Shown: positions 48,079 through 59,782 of the stretch, piece by piece
Position numbering within the stretch: position 1 is the first letter of the stretch
Layout of the letters: the number at the start of each line of letters is the position of its first letter
Made by a program: the position numbers and the translations under genes
Assembly (NCBI GenBank): GCA_029959085.1
Contig: JARWIR010000007.1
Coordinates: 44,629,137-44,693,136, forward strand
Origin: Nemophila menziesii
Lineage: Eukaryota; Streptophyta; Magnoliopsida; Boraginales; Hydrophyllaceae
DNA length: 64,000 bases
Direction: 5' to 3'
The notes under the pieces: generated by a model
Told to the model about the DNA's origin: nothing
Databases searched by the model: none
The model's input: only the letters and a program-made list of their open reading frames with translations

Positions 48079-51000
48079 ATGGCGTCTTCTTCGTCTACAG
48101 TACCACCACCAAAGTATGAAGTATTTCTAAGTTTTAGAGGTGAAGATACTCGTAAAAATTTCGTTAGCCATCTTTATGCGGCTCTTGATCAAAAAGGAAT
48201 CCGAACTTTCTTTGATGAGAAGGATTTAGAGTTAGGTCAATCAATAGCATTCGAGCTATTGAAATCAATCCAAGAATCAAAGTTTGCTATAATTGTTTTT
48301 TCCAAAAGTTATTATTCATCAGCGTGGTGCTTGGATGAACTTGCACAGATTATGGAATGCAAATCCAAGAATGGACTTACCGTTATACCAATCTTCTATC
48401 ATATAGATCCATCTGATCTACGCAAGCAAACGAATAATAGCTTCATTGAAGCTTTTACTAAACATGAGGAGAGATTCAAGGATAACATGGAGAAAGTGCA
48501 GAACTGGAAAAATTGTTTGAGAGAAGCAGCAAGTTTATCTGGGCATGACGTCAGTGGAAGGTACATATGACTACTCATTTTTTTAGTCACTAAGAAAGTT
48601 AGCTTTCTTTACGTTTCTGCCCTGTTTTTTTTTAAGTACATGACTAAAGGAATAGTGACAATTTAGAAAACTTTAGAGTAAAAGATTATACTCTAGATAG
48701 AATGTTGTGTCTATGTAAACTATTAGTAATAACTCAGAAAACTATAGAATAAAAGAATTGTTATTTCTTGGAAGAAAGATCCTCATATATATACAAGATT
48801 ATAAACTTAACTATTATCTAGTCTATCAATAGAGAATGTGTCTTATTCAACTTTTTACCTATCTTTGATAATTAGATTCTTAATGATCATACTTTGGGAT
48901 TTTATTTATTATGTAGGAACGTTGAGGAAGCGCCATTAATAAAGAAAATAGTTGAAGATGTTTCGAGTAAATTACCCCTGCAACCTTCCGTTGTTGAAGG
49001 ACTTTTTGGAATCGAGCATCACTTAGAAAAGCTTCGTTCATTGTTAGCTCAGGAGCCAGATGGTGTTTCTTTTGTTGGAATATGGGGTATGGGCGGAATA
49101 GGAAAAACGACGATAGCAAGAACTATATTTGATGAAATGGTTTATACATTTGATGAAGGTTGCTTTCTCCAAGATGTTTGTAAAAGGGATATAATGGATT
49201 TGCAAAAGACAATCCTTTCAGAAGTCCTCAAATTACCTGAAAAGAAAATTGATGAATATAAAGGAAAAAATATAATGAGCAGACGTCTAAAATTCAAAAA
49301 AGTGTTACTGGTTCTAGATGATGTGGATAATCTAGAACAGTTAGATTTATTAACAGGAAATAAAGATTGGTTTGGAATTGGTAGCCGAATCATTGTAACA
49401 ACTAGAGATAAGCATTTACTTGATGATGACATTTATAAGCTCTACAGAGTTGAAACAATGTCCTACGCTGAGGCTATGAAACTATTCCGATGGCATGCTT
49501 TAAAGAGGAGGGTTAATCCGGATAATGTTTTTGATGAAATTTCTGAGTCTTTCGTGAGGTACGCTAATGGGCTTCCGTTAGCTCTAAAAGTTTTAGGTTC
49601 TCATCTGCGTGGACGAAATATAGACGTGTGGAAGAGTACTCGCGATAAGATAAAAGATAATCCGGACATGGGAATAATTAGTATTCTCAAAATTAGCTTC
49701 GATAGTTTAGACAATATCCACCAGAAGACATTTCTAGACATTGCTTGTTTTTACCGGGGGTTTTTTAAAGAAGAAGTTTATAAAAGACTTGATAGTTTCG
49801 GTTTCTACCCCGTGGAGGGCATCACAGTCCTTATTGACAAATCCCTCGTACATATATCATCAAAGGGAAAAATTCAAATGCACGATTTACTTCAAGAAAT
49901 GGGCCGTGATATTGTTCGCAAAAAAGCCAATAACAACCCTGAAAGATACAGTCGACTATGGAATTCTAAGGACATAATTGAGTTTTTACAGAAACGCAAG
50001 GTAAGAGCTCTAGCTAAACAAAGATGCTTCCTATAATGTGTATTGTTTAGAGTTGAAAAGTTTAAAAGCAAGTCATATATAGTTGAAAAGTTTATATTTA
50101 GTTTCGTTTATTCCCTTCCATCTTATGTTGTTAGAAAGTCTGACATAATTGGGCTACAAAGTCAAAGGATTAATCAAATTAACTTACTATGGTTATTCTA
50201 TCTAGGGATGCACGGATTATTATTAGTGTTACTTTTTCCAAGGTCTTGGTCAGAATCAAATGTTTTTGCATTTTCTCTAAATTTCTGCATAGACGGTTAC
50301 TCTCTTTTCAATACTAACTTTGATATATCTGAAACTCACTTTATATCACATCTTTCTTTTATTTTATATTGTATACGAAAATAAATGTATTATGACTATA
50401 TATTTTTTTTCCATCCATTTTGTAATTCTAAAATCCATTTTTCCTAACAAAAAGTATTGTTAGTTTTGTATTAGATTATAACAGTGCATGTCATGTTTAC
50501 AGGGGACTGGAGAAGTTGAAGCGTTGGTATTAAGAGAGAATGACGAATTGCAGTATAGTGATGATGAACGTGAGTCAAGTGATGATGAATACGAGTCAAC
50601 TGATGATGAAAGCGTGTCAAGTGATGATGAAAGAAGCAAGAGCAGTGATGTCAAAATGGAGTTAATTGATCCCAAAACTGTGTTAAGTGAAGAAACATTT
50701 GGAAACACAAACAGGCTAAGGTTACTTGAGGTTCGAAGAAGAAACTTTGTGGTTATTCCTGAATATCTTCCAAGTTCGTTGCAATGGCTTACATGGTTTA
50801 GATATCCTGCCAAATCATTACCAGGAATGTTTAAACCATATAGCCTAGTCAACCTCAACTTGTCTAGGAGTGAAACTCTAGACACGTTTCCAGATATTAG
50901 GAATATGCCAAGCTTGAAGTTTTTAAATCTCACTGGATGCAAAAATTTGTTGAAGGTTCCTGCTTCTGTTGCAGTTCACGAGAAGCTGACTGTTTTGAAT

Positions 51001-51655
51001 TTGAGTTTGTGTATAAGACTAAAGAAATTCCCAAAGTTAGAGATGAAATCACTCGAAATTCTAATACTCCAAAACTGCTGGAGGTTAAAAAGTCTTCCAG
51101 AATTCCACACCAACATGATTCGTTTGAGGATTCTGAATCTGATTTGCACGCGTATAAAAAAATTGCGAAGTTCAGTTAAAGGTCTCATAAACCTCCAAGC
51201 GATAAAGATGTTGCGTATTAAAGACCGGTCAATCAGCTTTCTCAATAGAAATTCATCATTGACTCTTGTACTGAGACTACCATCGATACAAAGAGTTCAA
51301 ATGCAGAAATGCAATATATCACAGATATCACTTCCTGATAGCATTGGCTGTTTAACATCGTTACAAGAATTAGACTTAAGCGGGAACAGTATTACCTCTT
51401 TACCAAAAAGCATCAACCGCTTCTCTTCTCTCCAAGTCCTTTGTTTACAGGAGTCCAAAATTAAAGAACTACCAGAACTTCCGGCGAGTATAACGGAAAT
51501 TTATGTTGGTAATTGTGAAAAATTTACAGGGATTCCAAACTTAGTAAATCTGCTAGAGAAATATAAAAATTTGTGTTATTTGTCAGTTAATCAATGCAAA
51601 GAATCCGCAACCCAGTTTCTCTTGGATTGGGTAATTCATTCTCCCTCTCTTTTTT

Positions 51656-51706
<51 letters not shown>

Positions 51707-52234
51707 TATTATTTAATGAAAACTAAGAATAATATTTTGAATCACAAGGAACCTTTGAGGAAAGCTTTATGTACGAGGAAGGAAGTACTAAAAGTTGTTC
51801 TTCCACCATTTGGAACTTACGATAAGTTGTATGAGAAAACAGAGCGTCAAACAACGGTAACCCTATCTCCTTCTTGGTATGATGATAAACTTCAAGGATT
51901 TGTGATATTTGCAACCACGGATGAAATCGCCCTTCTAGTGCGTGCCATACATTGTCAATTCAAGGCAGAACTTCTTATGGGAGACGTTGAGGATATGCAT
52001 ACTGCATTTTTCTATATACCAATTGCTAAACTCACGAGTGTTCGAGATTGGAATACGCAAAGGGATTGTTGTATTCTTGAAGTAACTAACGATTATGATG
52101 TAGAATCGTGGGGAATCCGTTTAGTTTATGACGGAGAAAATGCTCTTAAGGATTCCAGTGATCTTATCATTGACAATCACAGTAATCCAAAAGATTCAGA
52201 AATGAAGGTTTGTGTTACACCAAGAAAGTGTTAA
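48079..52234 (+). CDS. TIR-NBS-LRR immune receptor (TNL), four exons
   Basis: Predicted exons are 48079-48560, 48917-50000, 50503-51630 and 51749-52234; all introns are GT-AG and all joins keep frame, giving about 1059 residues. The TIR domain spans residues 10-160 (YEVFLSFRGEDTRKNF; catalytic-type Glu87 in WCLDEL). NB-ARC: P-loop GMGGIGKTT at 218-226, kinase-2 LLVLDD at 291-296, RNBS-B SRIIVTTRD near 317-325, GLPLA at 379-383, MHD at 482-484. An acidic repeat (541-568) precedes the LRRs (about 590-880). Exon 4 is a C-JID-like jelly-roll end (VVLPPFGTYDKLYEK to YDGENALKD). TNLs detect pathogen effectors and signal through TIR NAD hydrolysis. Every motif looks functional. No pathogen specificity can be inferred. 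Exon ends are my reading; RNA data would settle them. Confidence 0.92.
50557..50640 (+). repeat. Four in-frame 21-bp repeats encoding Ser/Asp/Glu-rich heptads
   Basis: Units AGTGATGATGAACGTGAGTC and variants repeat four times at the start of TNL exon 3. The protein reads SDDERES, SDDEYES, TDDESVS, SDDERSK (residues 541-568), followed by SSD. Other TNLs I know have a short hydrophobic strand of the type EGIFLDMS here. The repeat is rich in S/T-D-D-E sites of the kind phosphorylated by casein kinase 2. Confidence 0.9.
51631..51748 (+). other. TNL intron 3 with poly(T) and (ATT)n microsatellite
   Basis: The donor is GG|GTAATT at 51630/51631 and the acceptor is CACAAG|GAACC at 51748/51749. About 17 T (51651-51667) and about 13 ATT units (51668-51710) lie between. 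Read through, this would give a Phe/Tyr run and a stop at 51724-51726. Splicing instead joins LLDW to EPLRKALC in phase 0 and adds the C-JID-like exon. The microsatellite is likely length-polymorphic. Confidence 0.8.
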
Positions 52235-52599
52235 GGATACCAGTAATTCATAAGGTTCAAAAGTGAATGTTTGTTTTACACCAAGGAATACTGTGAAATT
52301 AACCGATATGTAAACAACCCATGCACATCTATTTTGATTGTCCTGTTATTCTATTTTATAAGCATGAATTCCTTTTTACTCTCTACTTGTAATAAGTTAT
52401 ATATTATATCAGACATTTCCTAAATCCATGGCTATAAGTAAAGGCTAGAGATTACACCTTGTGGTTTGTCATGACTCTTATTTATATTTTTTAATGGTGT
52501 CGAGTTTCAGTTTTCAGCAATATTGATGCTTGATTCTTCAGATTGTCAATTACTAACTCTTAAGTCAATTCTGAGATTATTTTGCATAACCTGTTGAAC
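52235..52599 (+). other. 3' flank of the TNL
   Basis: AT-rich and without open frames. It probably holds the 3' untranslated region; AATAAG at 52390-52395 is a weak polyadenylation-signal candidate. It contains a short direct repeat of the gene end: ATGAAGGTTTGTGTTACACC (52202) and GTGAATGTTTGTTTTACACC (52263). Confidence 0.5.
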
Positions 52600-54755
52600 A
52601 ACTACTAGTCATCATAATTATCAAGTACAATTAGACAATGCTACATGATCACGATGTTGGAATGCACCGGATCTCCCCCAAATGTAACAAACTCTGTATA
52701 TATATATATAAGGTTTTGGCATAATATAGGGACCTATAATGCAATTAATTCAAAATATAAAGAATATTTTGCACATGATATATGAACCTACATTGCAAGA
52801 AACTCCAAAAGAATTTTGGGGCCTCTAACAAAAACTCTTTGCTCCTCCCCTAACTAAATACTGTACTCCTATCCATATTTAATTATTTTCTTAGATTTAT
52901 TTTAGCAGTCTTATGCATTATTTTCAGATTGGAGATTTTTTCACTCGCTCTGTATAGAAGAATTATCAAAAAATATAAATAAAACTTCATGTCACTTCTT
53001 GGATACGAGGTTTGTGTTATGGATATATTATCCACAATCTGGTATGTACTTCGAGGGAATTTTCATGGTATTCATTGTAGTGATGGAGAGTCATGGACTT
53101 TGAATTTTGTATGTGATTGGATGGTCATAAACTCTCACACTTTATACTGATATATCCTAATAGGGAAAGGTACCTATATATTAAACTCTAATTCTGAGTA
53201 ACTTGTTAATGCCGTGCAATTTTGGGCCTTCAGATGATCTAAACGGGGCCATGTCTTCACTGCATCACTTGTGCATAAAATTATTGTTTACGTGTTAGAG
53301 TTTACTATGCGACAATGTTCTTTTTTTTCATAGGTGGAAGCTTGATAGTGCATGTTTTTTACTTATTGCCTTCTGCGTATTGAAAATGTGAAAAATGGTG
53401 ATTTTACTGTATCTACAGTAACCATTAACTTGAAGAAGGACGACATGAAACTATGAAAACGATCCTCACTTATTGAGATAGGAAGAGAGTAATTGAAGAA
53501 GATAAACCTATGAAATGGAGAATTATAATCTATATTATACCTTTTTCTTTTGTTTGTATATGTGTAGCTTTTTATTCCTGAACAGAAATGATCAAGATGA
53601 ATTCAAAAGTGACAAGTATAAAATTCAGTTTTGTTTCGGGTTGAGCATGGCTTTAGTTTGATTTTCATTTCGAGAACACACTATTTCTTTACATTTTGAA
53701 AGAAAATAATTATAATTTGCAATATAGAATCCAAAATAAACTTAAAGACTTTAGTGTACGACATACAAAATGAGAAGGAGTTGATAGATAACATCATGTC
53801 AGTCATGTCCCTTGGCTGATGACAAACGCCTTATATGTGTCTTCTCGACTAGTTTGAGCAAATCCTAGAACTACTTGATGCTGCTGATATCTTTTTTAAA
53901 TTAAGGGGAAAAAAAATCTTTTTCAAAGCAGTCAAAATATGTGCCAATCAGCTCATTGGTATTTCATATATCGAATATCATTGCCAATCATCCTCTGTAG
54001 GTCATTCCGAGTACATTTAATAATAATCAAAGTTGGGGAATTTATGCAACTAACAAGATATAAGAACCAAGCTGTCAAATTTTGTATATAGGTTAAAGTT
54101 AAAGATTATTAATATATATATATATATTCCTTAACTAAAATTGCACTACAGGTCCCCCATAGTATACATAAAGTACACTATAGTTCGCTATGATAATTTT
54201 TTATTTGATTGCGCTATAAGTCCTATATTATACAATATATAACATATATATTATCATACAAATAAGATTAAGATTAATTAAGGCTTAAAAAAAAAAAAAG
54301 AGCTGTTGGATATTTACAACTCTTTTTTAATCTTTATACATTAAATCCAATACAGACACTCCATATTCCATATCAAATACAAAAGAAATACAAAATGTAC
54401 CAAATGCAGTACAAGGTTTACTCGAAAGCAACTGAAACACACGTGAATTTTAATTTAAACATGCTTGTAAAAATACTTATTTTAATCTACTAACAGCACT
54501 AACTTACATTCCTAAAAAGATAGCAAAATTAAAGTAAATCATCATATATGAGAATTCTGATCTGAATCGGAGAGGAAGAAAGGAATATGATTGTCGAAGA
54601 TCTAAGCTCCCCATTTGGTGGAGGCACTTGTAATTAGTACTGTGAGATGGAATTGATCAAGGCTAAGATTTCTACTCTCCCGACTAAGCCATATCTATCA
54701 TTCTGACAGTCATCACCATATGATCTCCGCTAATGAAACCTTAGGATCAAAAGGA
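52600..54755 (+). repeat. Segmental duplication block B, copy 1
   Basis: It is matched by 59783-63280, about 99.7% by eye, once a 1.35-kb insertion there is removed. It contains no gene: AT-rich, with a TATA microsatellite at 52698-52710 that differs in length from the copy. The match ends at AAGGA (54751-54755), where copy 2 turns into a TNL LRR relic. The intact target site of the copy-2 insertion is here at 53428-53442. Confidence 0.93.
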
Positions 54756-56063
54756 TCATACTATATATATGTATGAATATGTGACACAATGTAAGATTGA
54801 GGATTTGAAGTGATATGCTAGTATGATTTCAAATGGAGGAGGCATTGACGGTAAAAGTGACGGTTGCGTTAATAGTGACGTGGCGGTGGAGACAGAAAGA
54901 TCCAATGAGAGTGAGTGAGAGAGAAATTAGGGTTCTTAAATTGAAAGAAAAGGTAATTTTGGGGATAGTAATCTATGCGAGAAATATATGATTAAAGATT
55001 GTAATTTCGATATATTTAAGAAAATATTAGTGGATTTTAAAAACAAATATTAGTAAATTAATACAAAATCCAATAAATATGGCTAGTTTATTTTAAAATT
55101 ATTCTCTTATTTTTTTCCAAAAATTTCTTTCAATAATTTAAGTTTTTTTATTTATATTTTTAATTGAGAAAATGATTAAAGTATAATAATATTTTATTCT
55201 TTGAAGGGTGATTGACTCATACATTCCACTAGGGCTGCATACGGGTCGGTAAACCCTAAACCCAACCTTTGGTGCGTGGGTTTGGAAAATTCATACCCTA
55301 CGCCTATATTTTTTTTTTAAATCTTTACGGGTTGGGTTAGTGCGGGTAGGGTCGGATTCAGGTTTGGTCAACATAAAGTCCAACACTATTAAAAATTTAA
55401 AAGTAAACAAAAAATACCATAAATAGAAAGTTTCCAAAATAAGAAGTTACTATATATAGTAACTTTTCAAATAGTAAGTGTCTGAAATCATAATTTGCAC
55501 TTTCCCACTATCGTATCATTACAACTTCCAAAAACTAAATATTACAACTCCAGTTACAAAATAATACAGCTTCAAAATACAAATAATACAAGTTATACAA
55601 CTGTGCAAAATAGAGAAATTGTACATCAGTGAGTGCAAATCCTTGTGTGATTACAAAACCAACTTCAAATCCATCTTATTCTCACTTAGGGACAAGGGAC
55701 AGATTTTAACAAATAAACCGTAAAATTTAACAAATATCAATATGTTGCTATCTCAACAAATACTTCCGCATACTAGTAAGTAGTAATCATGTGAAGAAGT
55801 GGAGTTGCAAACATATAGTACATGGGCGAGTTGTTTAAAACTTGTAACTTGTAGGTTTAAATTGTAAGATCAGTCTCATTCTCAGTCTCCATTTCAAATC
55901 TATTTTTTGCAAACAACACAAAAAACTCATGATAGTAATAACATTAAATAAACAAATCTTAGCTAAACAATTCATATATGATTAGTATAAGTGTTAATCA
56001 ATAAAATCTTGAATGACATCACCACTAATTTCACACAAGATGTCATTGATCAATACCAACTAA
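54756..56063. other. Single-copy AT-rich stretch with a hAT-like end at 55230
   Basis: No gene is seen. TAGGGCTGCATACGGGTCGG at 55230 followed by GGGTT and CGGGT words to 55390 resembles the end of a plant hAT non-autonomous element, in opposite orientation to the one near 2510. GAATGACATC and its inverse GATGTCATTG flank 20 bp at 56010-56048. This stretch separates the two copies of the locus. Confidence 0.45.
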
Positions 56064-56220
56064 CCATATATTAGAGAAAATGACACCTAGGGTCTTAAAC
56101 ACACCCCCTCTTCAAGATGGGGACCCGACCTAGAGCCTCTTCTTACTAAAGACCTCAGCAACTTTTTAACACATGAACCCCAAAACCCCAATTACTAGAC
56201 TACCCCTCTTTTGTTTTTTT

Positions 56221-56300
56221 CCCTATATATACTAAATCTTACATTTCACAGCTCATTATTATCTCTCTTCTCTCACATCTCTCTCCTCCCCAAACTATCT
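56221..56300 (+). promoter_or_regulatory. Inward promoter candidate of E1
   Basis: CCCTATATATACTAAATC follows a T-rich stretch (TTTTGTTTTTTT) about 150 bp inside the left end. A CT-rich leader (CTCTCTTCTCTCACATCTC) follows at once. The same layout is seen in E2 (4571) and E4 (35413). Transcription is inferred, not shown. Confidence 0.45.
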
Positions 56301-57018
56301 CTCCTACCCCACTCCCAAACCGCCACCACCACCATAAACCTCCACCATAGCTCCGGTGGCTACGTTCGAGAACACCATTAACGAAGCTTCTCGCAACCTC
56401 ATGGCCATCCCTTTCTTCATCGAGATCCGGCGAGCTTCACTGCAATTCCGTTGAAGCACCACCACACCGAGCTCGTGCAAGTTCGGCAAAGCACCACCAC
56501 ACCGAGCTCCTTCCTGCAGTGGTAGATCGAGATCCAGGCCGCTGGTTCACCTCGCTCCAGTTAACCTCCCCCCCTCACCTCGCTCCGTTTTCTGCCGTCA
56601 CCGGAGCTCAAAACATCATTGCAGCAACCTTTCTCCACCATATTCTTCCACCGACGAACAGATCTGAACCTCCCTCCCACTGTTCCGGCAAAGACAGGTG
56701 CTTGTTGGAGGTGTTGGACAGCGTTGGTGCAAGTGTTGGTTCTTCCTCTTCATCTCGCTGCAAGTGTTGAGCTGCCACCAGATCTGCTCCAGTTTACTAC
56801 GGTGGTGCGAAGCTGCTTTCTCGGTGGTGTTGCTCGTCGAGAAGAAGAGATGCAGATTGGTAAGTCTCGCGCAGTGGTGGGCATGTCTGCTCCGAGCTCC
56901 AATGGTGGTTAGGTGGTGGTGTTATTAGAAGAACTCCATGGTGTTGTTGCTGCTGCTACAATGGATAAAGCAGCTTGGTTCTCGTCGACGAGAAGAAGAA
57001 GGCCTTTTTTTTTCATTT

Positions 57019-57054
57019 CAGATCTAGATCTGGTTTGACCAGATCTGGTCAAAC
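57019..57054. repeat. Two adjoining palindromes, E1 copy 2
   Basis: These are the same 14-bp and 22-bp perfect palindromes as at 307-342, without any change between the two copies. Confidence 0.85.
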
Positions 57055-57176
57055 AAAATAGTAATTATTTTTTCATTTTTTAATTGTATATCCCTTTGTA
57101 ATTGTTTAAAAATGTGTAATAAAGGTGAATAAAAGTTTTTTTTGACTATTTATGCCTTGTTTTTTAATAATACTCA

Positions 57177-57405
57177 TCAAATTAATAAAATACTCACCAA
57201 TTTTTTGAATACTCCGAGATTTTCTTAGAGTACTCCGAGATTTTCTTAGAGTACTCTGAGTTTTTTTAGAGTACTCTGAGTTTTTCTTAGAGTACTCTGA
57301 GAGTTTATTAGTGCACTCGAAATTTTTTAGAGAGTACTCCGCAAATTAATAGAGTACTCAGCAAATATATAGAGTACTCTATGTTTTTTCCGATACTCTA
57401 TGTTT
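57177..57405. repeat. Array of TACTC motifs with T-runs in E1 copy 2
   Basis: It is the same array as 465-690, with two or three substitutions (for example ATTTTATTAG in copy 1 is ATTTTCTTAG here). Confidence 0.75.
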
Positions 57406-59505
57406 CTTCCGGTGACCGGTGACTGGTGGCGGGAGGTCGGAGGTCGGTGGTCGGTGGTCGGTGGTCGGTGGTGGGAGGTCGGTGGTAGGTGGTGGTAGGT
57501 TGGAGGTAGGTGGGTAGTGGTAGGTAGTGGAGAGAGAAATAGTGACATCACACTTTTTTGTCTTTTAGTGATAGTAAGGGTAGGAAAGACTATTGTAAAA
57601 AATGAGGTCTCTAAGAAGAATAGCATTTTTGAAACTACTCTATAGAGAAGAAAGATGTTTTCCAAGACCCTATATATAATTCACCCCATATATTATTTGT
57701 TTAGGTACAAAAAAAGGTACAAAGAAACAAAGAATCTTGAAATGTATAAGTTTAAAACTTATTCATTTCAACATTGTTTACTCTAAAATAAATAAACAAC
57801 TATTTTATGATTTGATTACATGTTTGAAAAGTAATTTGTAATGTGTAAAGGACCTAAGCAAATCAGTGTATTCAAGTAAGAATTTACTGAATTCTTACTT
57901 GAATTTACTGATTTGATTAAGTCTTCTATACACAAACAAGTTGAAAGCTTTAAATCACATGAAAACAAGTTGAAAACAATAAATTAAAGTAATCAGATAA
58001 GGTTTTTTAAAACTTTTCCTTTGTATTTATAAAACCGTTATGAAATGAACATTAAACACTACAGATTTAAGATAAGGAATTGCTTGCAAATGGAGTAACA
58101 AAGCAAGATTTAAGGAACCAAATCCATTACTGGTCCAGTAATCAGATTAGCGAAACCATGCAAGTAAACAAGGCAAACAATTCATCAGCCCATATTCATA
58201 AATCATACAAAGTTTAAATGGACTAATTTTCAGTCACACTTAACTCATACAAGATAAAACAACCTGTTAGGAAAAGAAAGTAAGTAATATACATATGAAC
58301 AATTAACATTCAACATTGATTACTCCTTGGTTTTAATATAATTGACATAAATTGAATTATAATACAAGTTAAGAAATAATATTTATACCTATACAAGAAG
58401 ATGCCAGTAACCATGTACAAGAGAACAAGCCCTCAAGAAATGATAAGTGGCGGCTGCGACCTGGAAAACAAATCTAAACTTTACACTATAATTAAAAATT
58501 CATATTAAATAAATTCATTTTCCATTTCAAAACCGTTCTCATAAATCATCACAGTGAACATAATCATTGTTAAATCAAATAGTTTATTTTTCAGAAAAAA
58601 AAATTAAAAATAAGAAATGAACCCTAACCTAATAGATCTACAGTCTACACATGGAATCAATTAAATAACCACCAGAGTTCAAAAAGTTAGAGTTTAGAAT
58701 ATATCATAAAGGATTAACCATGGTAACTGGTAAGAACTAAGAACATCATCTAGAACATTGGAGGCTCATAAATCCAGAGTCGCAGACCATATCTAGGACA
58801 TTTTACTAGAAGCGCATCGATATAGATTAGACACAACGGAAGAGAGCAAGAGGCTAGGGTTTTCAGTTGTATCGAGAGAGAAAGAGAGATGAGATAGTGG
58901 ATAATGACTAATGAAAATGAGAATGAGGCGTGCCAGAAATGTTGAAGAGATATGGTTTCACGGGGCCAACTTTTATTAAGAAAAGAGTGGGCCAAACAAA
59001 ACATTTAATGATTTGGGCTGAAGACTAAAAAAAATCCGGGTTCGGGTTACCCGCGGTTTGGGCTAGACCAAACCCATGGTCCGACCCAAAACCAAAAAAT
59101 ATATATATTAAGACCCTATAGGGTCAACGGGTGGGCGGGTGTGGGTTTTTTAGGGTCAGGTGAGGTCGGGTTGGTCGGGTTCATGGGTTTTGGGTTTCAT
59201 TTGAGCAGCCTTACATTCCACGAACTATTGTCCATTGCCCAGCAAGTCCAACCCACCTAAAAAGTATGGATTGCCATTCTACTCAACTTAATGACGTTTG
59301 ACTTGTCAAAACTAACTTCCTAATTACATGTAATCAATCAATTAATATCACAACAAAAAGGAAAAAACTACAAAAAAACATTCAATTTTCTTCCTGTTAT
59401 AACTTAATTATTTTAATTGTTTTGGAAATTAAACACACGATTTATTAGTATTAGGGGTGCGGATTGTTAATTTTAAAAGAATGTATTGATGAGCTGTTAG
59501 GTATT

Positions 59506-59782
59506 TAGGATCGATTGGGTTTTCATTGATCGGAGGGGGAATACCTGAGGGCAGGGTTGGAGAGATAGATGGGGATTTCTGATTATCATTTGAAATATTT
59601 TGATTAGGGGTGTGGAAAGAAGTGGGACTGTTTGGGACTTCACCCTCGCTCAGGTTTGGGCTTTTAGGATTCGGGTTAACCCATTGGAAGCTAGTCTTAC
59701 TTTTAGTTGGGTTATCTTTAGACCAAGTGCGGATGGACCATCTCTTGCCGAAGGAAGAATTTGGGCCAGTATTAACTTGAAC
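59506..59782 (-). pseudogene. Internal fragment of LINE1 ORF1 (copy of 18081-18357)
   Basis: The 277 bp match 18081-18357 with one substitution seen (CTTACCTTTAG versus CTTACTTTTAG). There is no poly(A), no LINE end and no target duplication, so this is not a fresh retrotransposition. It came from the LINE1 copy in this window or its twin by DNA-level rearrangement. The plus-strand 63-codon frame at 59600-59791 is antisense and not a gene. Confidence 0.93.

Larger units (their letters stand above)
56064..57695 (+). mobile_element. MULE-like element E1, complete copy, 10-bp target-site duplication
   Basis: The element is 56074-57685 (1612 bp). CCATATATTA flanks it at 56064-56073 and 57686-57695, which fits the 9-10-bp duplications of Mutator-like elements. 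The terminal repeats are long but diverged: TAGGGTCTT, CTTCTTA, GACCTCA and TAGACTACCC-like words occur in order at the left end and inverted at the right end. Inside are a TATATA box (56224), a CT-rich leader (56250-56300), a GC-rich segment (56310-57000) with a 97-codon frame (56619-56912) of no known family, palindromes, the TACTC array and a GGTCGGTGG block. There is no transposase; it is non-autonomous and may have captured gene sequence (Pack-MULE type). Confidence 0.78.
56713..59505 (+). repeat. Segmental duplication block A, copy 2
   Basis: It is a direct copy of 1-2794 with scattered substitutions and a few small indels (for example a 2-bp deletion at 57750 and extra TA at 59105). 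It carries the same E1 3' half, hairpin (about 57862-57916), 84-codon minus frame (58750-59004) and hAT-like end (59000-59220). It breaks off at TATT (59502-59505) and continues as LINE1 sequence. Shared ATT at the join (2792-2794 and 18078-18080) is 3 bp of microhomology. Confidence 0.93.

Noticed and set aside
51650..51726. Phe/Tyr-rich protein tail in the third TNL exon frame
   Set aside because: It is encoded by a poly(T) and ATT microsatellite. A good GT donor lies just upstream, and an AG acceptor downstream restores a phase-0 C-JID-like exon, so it is most likely intron.
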